DNA of 9,035 nt from an uncultured Clostridia bacterium. Lineage in GTDB: Bacteria; Bacillota; Clostridia; Christensenellales; Aristaeellaceae. The notes beneath the pieces were generated by a model, which was not told the origin of the DNA, did not search any database, and saw nothing but the letters and a program-made list of their open reading frames with translations. Of this stretch, positions 6,393 through 9,035 are shown piece after piece; the stretch's first letter is position 1, and each line of letters opens with the position of its first letter. Location of the stretch: the NCBI GenBank assembly GCA_934615235.1, contig CAKTTL010000106.1:1-9035 (forward strand), read 5' to 3'. The position numbers and the translations under genes were made by a program.

Positions 6393-6421
6393 TTGACTTT
6401 CCCGGCAAACTATGTTACACT
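6393..6421 (+). promoter_or_regulatory. Promoter of the LacI-family gene
   Basis: TTGACT (6393-6398) and TACACT (6416-6421) are 17 bp apart, predicting a start near 6428. The upstream in-frame ATG at 6412 lies inside this promoter, which argues against it as the translation start. Confidence 0.65.
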
Positions 6422-6428
6422 GCTCTCA

Positions 6429-6444
6429 GGTTACCCGAGTAACC
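6429..6444. promoter_or_regulatory. Candidate LacI-family operator
   Basis: The 16-bp dyad GGTTACCCGAGTAACC is symmetric about a central CG, with seven of eight positions matching between half-sites. This is the classic form of LacI/GalR/CcpA-type operators. It begins at the predicted transcription start, where a bound repressor would block the promoter, so it is probably the regulator's own site. I found no second full copy in the window. Confidence 0.6.
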
Positions 6445-6465
6445 AAACCGAAAGGGCGTGACGCG

Positions 6466-7455
6466 ATGGCAACCCGGCAGGACGTGGCTGCGCGCGCCGG
6501 CGTGTCCGTGGCAACGGTTTCATACGTCCTTAACGATACGAAAAAAATAACGCCCGAGGTGCGGGAGCGCGTGCTGCGCGCGGTGGAAGAACTGAATTAC
6601 CGTCCCAACCTCCTCGCCCGCAGCCTGACAAAAAAAGAAACCCGGCATGTCGCCATGCTGGTCGATAACCTCAATAACCCGCATTATTGCGAAATGCTCT
6701 CCGGCGCACAGTCTGTCGCGTCGGAAAAAGGATATATCGTCTCCGTCATCTCCGTCGACGTTTCCGGTTCGCACGACGTGCTCGACCTTGCCAGCCGCGG
6801 GCTGGACGGCATTATTCTGGCGCTCGGCGCAGGCAACGCAACGATAGAATCGCTGCTGCCCGCCTCCATGCCGCGCATCAGCCCGAATCACTGCATTTCA
6901 TTCGATATTCAAAACGCTTTCGATACATTGCTCCATACGCTCACCGGCCTCGGCCATAAGAATATCGCGTTTCTCAGCGGTCTTTCCCTCGCCTCGCCGC
7001 ATCACTGGCGCTACATCGCCTGGAAAGATGCGCTCACCCGGCACGGCCTGCCGCTCGACGACGCGCTGCTCGTCGACGGTCTGCCGGGTGAAATCACAAA
7101 CGAAGCTGAAGGCATGCGCGCTGCGCGCGAACTCCTCGCCCGCAAAAAACCGTTCACCGCGCTGTTCGCCGTTAACGATCTGATGGCGCTGGGCGCAATG
7201 CGCGCGCTGCATCTGAGCGGCCTGCGCGTGCCGGAGGACGTTTCCGTCGTCGGCTGCGACCATCTGCAGGTGCTGCAGTCCATCACCCCGTCTCTGGCAA
7301 CGATGGATATGCACACGTTCGAAACAGGCAAACTGCTCATGCGGATGCTCATCGACGAAATCAACGGCGCGCGTTACAGCCGCCAGCGGGTTGAAGTAGA
7401 TTTTGTGCCGGGAGAAAGCATCGGCCCGGCTTATGCGCGCCCGGCGCGCATATAA
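6466..7455 (+). CDS. LacI-family transcriptional repressor
   Basis: The protein is 329 residues from this start, the usual family length. The N-terminal helix-turn-helix TRQDVAARAGVSVATVSYVLN (3-23) has the recognition pair V-A seen in GalR-like members. The hinge helix is RPNLLARSL (46-54), and a periplasmic-binding-protein-like sugar domain fills the rest, including GLGHKNIAFLSG (161-172), ALFAVNDLMALGAMRAL (232-248) and RVPEDVSVVGCDH (254-266). An in-frame ATG 54 bases upstream would add 18 unusual residues and lies within the promoter, so I chose the ATG next to MATRQDV, the normal family start, although its ribosome binding site (AAAGGG) is modest. A dyad at its transcription start suggests autorepression relieved by a sugar. 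The transporter gene starts 58 bases after its stop on the same strand and is probably co-regulated. The inducer is not identifiable. Confidence 0.95.
   Translation: MATRQDVAARAGVSVATVSYVLNDTKKITPEVRERVLRAVEELNYRPNLLARSLTKKETRHVAMLVDNLNNPHYCEMLSGAQSVASEKGYIVSVISVDVSGSHDVLDLASRGLDGIILALGAGNATIESLLPASMPRISPNHCISFDIQNAFDTLLHTLTGLGHKNIAFLSGLSLASPHHWRYIAWKDALTRHGLPLDDALLVDGLPGEITNEAEGMRAARELLARKKPFTALFAVNDLMALGAMRALHLSGLRVPEDVSVVGCDHLQVLQSITPSLATMDMHTFETGKLLMRMLIDEINGARYSRQRVEVDFVPGESIGPAYARPARI
7432..7452 (+). promoter_or_regulatory. Hairpin across the 3' end of the LacI gene
   Basis: TATGCGCGC (7432-7440) and GCGCGCATA (7444-7452) form a perfect nine-base-pair stem with loop CCG, inside the last codons of the repressor gene and directly followed by its TAA and an AU-rich stretch (TAAATATTGTAT). 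It could act as a weak terminator or attenuator, setting a different level for the downstream transporter gene. The U-tract is interrupted, so this is tentative. Confidence 0.4.
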
Positions 7456-7513
7456 ATATTGTATCCTTGCGCCGTAACGCGCAGAGAGATAGAAAAAAAG
7501 GAGGTTTACCCGA

Positions 7514-9035
7514 ATGAAGAAATGGTTGTCCCTGCTGATGGCCGCCCTGATCGTGCTCACGACTCTTGGCGGAATCGCCCTGGCTGATGACAAAACCGTC
7601 ATCACCATCAACACCTCGGCCAGCGTCGGCTCGGAAGAGGCGTGGACCGCCGTGGCCAACGCGTACATGGCCAAGCATCCCGAAGTGAACGTCGTAGTCG
7701 ACCTCAAACCCAGCGAGAATTACTCTCAGTGGGTACAGAACATGTTCGCCACGGAGAACCCGACCGCCGATATCGTCAACATCAACGAGGCGGGCGCCAT
7801 CTCCTCCGGCAAGTCCATCAACTGGCTCGAGTACGTCTACAACGACAGCCCGTACTCCGACGGCATCTGGGCCGATCAGTTCAATTTCTCCGCGCAGGTT
7901 CTGGACCTCGTCCGCAACGAAATGACCGCGCTGAGCCTTGACTCCGTCCAGGTCCTGTGGGTCTACAACAAGGACATTTTCGCCAAAGTCGGCGTCGAGC
8001 CGCCCAAGACCTGGGACGAGTTCGTGACCGTTTGCGAAAAGCTTGAAGCGGCCGGCTATCAGCCGATCGCCATCGCGGGCGACTACGACAGCTTCTGGGC
8101 CGGCGCAATCGGCTGGCTGGCGCAGATTTACGCCGACCAGACCACCCGCTCGATGATCAACGTCTATCGCGCGCAGGAAGGCGATTTCTGCTACGATCCC
8201 GACATCGACGGCGTCTGGGAATTCGACCCCACCGATCCTTACAACGACGACTCCTGGAAGGTCAACCAGAACGCGGTCCGCGTCTATAAGGCCATGGTCG
8301 ACGGCGTATACACCGCCGATACCGCCGGCATGCGCACCGTCTGGAACAACTTCGCCAGGATCTTCCCGAAATACGCGGGCGGCGACAACTTCTTCGGCAC
8401 CAAGTCCACGGGCGTTTCCCCGCTGTTCTATCAGCAGAAGGCCGCCATCATCTGCGACGGCGCGTGGCGTCTGGGTCAGTTCAAAAACGAAATGGCCAAG
8501 CTGACCTCCGGCGAAAAGGTTGAAAACCTCGAAATGGAAGCCGAAGGCATCACCATGTTCGACATCGGCACCTTCAACATGCCCAGCATGGAAGGCGAAG
8601 GCATCGAAGCCCCAGCCCGCACGATCGAAGTCGCTACCGGCTTCCTCGGCGCGCTGAAAAAGGACAAGGCGCACGACGACGCCGTGGCCGATTTCATGAT
8701 GTTCCTCTCCAGCGAGGAAGGCTACTCCGCTTACCTCACCGCCGCCTATGAAGCCGGCATGACCATCCAGGGCCCGCCGCTGGTTTACGGCGCGAAGCTG
8801 CCCGAGGATGTGCAGTCCATGTTCGATAACCTCACCTTCATCGGCAACTGCCAGAAGGGCAACGGCCAGAAACTGGCCCGCGGCATGTCCGGCAGCTCCG
8901 GCGATATCACGGAGAGCTATCGTCTCTTCTACGATTACAGCTATCGCTTCCTCACCGGCAAGATCGACATCGAAGGCTGGATCGCCGAGCATTGCGCCAA
9001 CATCGCGCAGTATCTGCCCGAAGCGATGTCCACCT
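7514..9035 (+). CDS. Sugar ABC transporter extracellular solute-binding protein (family 1), 3' end cut by the window
   Basis: The reading frame is open for 507 codons to the window end with no stop. It starts with a Sec signal peptide: MKKW, a hydrophobic core (about 5-21) and an ALA-DD type I cleavage site after residue 24. No lipobox cysteine is present. The mature part reads as a solute-binding protein: EEAWTAVANAYMAKHPEVNV (41-60) in the first lobe, WVYNKDIFAKVGVEPPKTWDEF (149-170) at the classic crossover, AAIICDGAWRLGQF (310-323) in the ligand-cleft region, and ADFMMFLSSEEG (392-403). It is already longer than the usual 400-450 residues and rich in Trp and Tyr, as in oligosaccharide binders. 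The ribosome binding site AAGGAGG is nine bases upstream. No clear promoter lies in the 58 bases after the LacI gene, so read-through from it is likely. Permease genes are expected downstream but are not visible. The ligand is unknown; a plant-derived oligosaccharide would fit the GH3 enzyme. Confidence 0.92.
   Translation, partial: MKKWLSLLMAALIVLTTLGGIALADDKTVITINTSASVGSEEAWTAVANAYMAKHPEVNVVVDLKPSENYSQWVQNMFATENPTADIVNINEAGAISSGKSINWLEYVYNDSPYSDGIWADQFNFSAQVLDLVRNEMTALSLDSVQVLWVYNKDIFAKVGVEPPKTWDEFVTVCEKLEAAGYQPIAIAGDYDSFWAGAIGWLAQIYADQTTRSMINVYRAQEGDFCYDPDIDGVWEFDPTDPYNDDSWKVNQNAVRVYKAMVDGVYTADTAGMRTVWNNFARIFPKYAGGDNFFGTKSTGVSPLFYQQKAAIICDGAWRLGQFKNEMAKLTSGEKVENLEMEAEGITMFDIGTFNMPSMEGEGIEAPARTIEVATGFLGALKKDKAHDDAVADFMMFLSSEEGYSAYLTAAYEAGMTIQGPPLVYGAKLPEDVQSMFDNLTFIGNCQKGNGQKLARGMSGSSGDITESYRLFYDYSYRFLTGKIDIEGWIAEHCANIAQYLPEAMST

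Noticed and set aside
6412..6465. 18-residue N-terminal extension of the LacI-family protein
   Set aside because: The upstream ATG sits in the -10 region of the predicted promoter and the extra residues do not resemble the family start; MATRQDV is the normal beginning.
7467..7495. Possible promoter TTGCGC - 17 bp - TAGAAA before the transporter gene
   Set aside because: It would start transcription inside or after the ribosome binding site, leaving no usable leader, and both boxes match poorly.
7505..7520. Second LacI operator at the transporter start
   Set aside because: TTACCCGA matches half of the dyad, but the other half-site (AATGAAG) does not, and the position over the start codon is set by coding needs.
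7361..8992. 543-residue open frame opposite the transporter gene
   Set aside because: It is exactly antisense to a clear solute-binding protein, contains low-complexity Gly/Ala/Val/Asp-rich sequence with no recognisable domain, and is explained by the high GC at third codon positions.

Overview
This 9 kb stretch is a carbohydrate-utilisation locus from a fairly GC-rich bacterium. Strong AGGAGG-type ribosome binding sites, sigma-70/A-like promoters, hairpin-forming intergenic repeats and the overall gene content suggest a Clostridia-type Firmicute, perhaps from a gut or other polysaccharide-rich habitat. The taxonomic guess is an inference from style, not from a marker gene.

Layout. On the minus strand, read from about 5290 down to 40, there is a tight three-gene cluster: a TIM-barrel sugar isomerase/epimerase-like protein (4354-5202), a Gfo/Idh/MocA NAD(P)-dependent oxidoreductase (3265-4338) and a second TIM-barrel isomerase/epimerase-like protein (2393-3250, GTG start). 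The gaps between them are 15 and 14 bases. A 226-base gap follows with two long perfect or near-perfect hairpins around a GC-rich core, then a cytoplasmic family 3 glycoside hydrolase of beta-xylosidase type (40-2166). On the plus strand are an AraC-family regulator (5339-6133), a 332-base non-coding stretch with more hairpins and a promoter/operator, a LacI-family regulator (6466-7455), and a solute-binding protein of a sugar ABC transporter (from 7514) that runs off the window end.

How it may work together. The solute-binding protein would capture an oligosaccharide or glycoside outside the cell, and permease genes are expected just beyond the window. GH3 lacks a signal peptide, so it would cleave the imported sugar in the cytoplasm. 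The isomerase-oxidoreductase-isomerase trio would modify the released sugar, or cleave glycosides by a redox (3-keto sugar) route. The AraC gene and the trio are divergently transcribed from promoters whose -10 boxes overlap. The LacI gene carries a 16-bp dyad with a central CG at its own transcription start, which fits autoregulation extending to the transporter.

The points most worth a second look are the redox trio beside GH3, the overlapping divergent promoters, the LacI operator, and the hairpin repeats between the trio and GH3.
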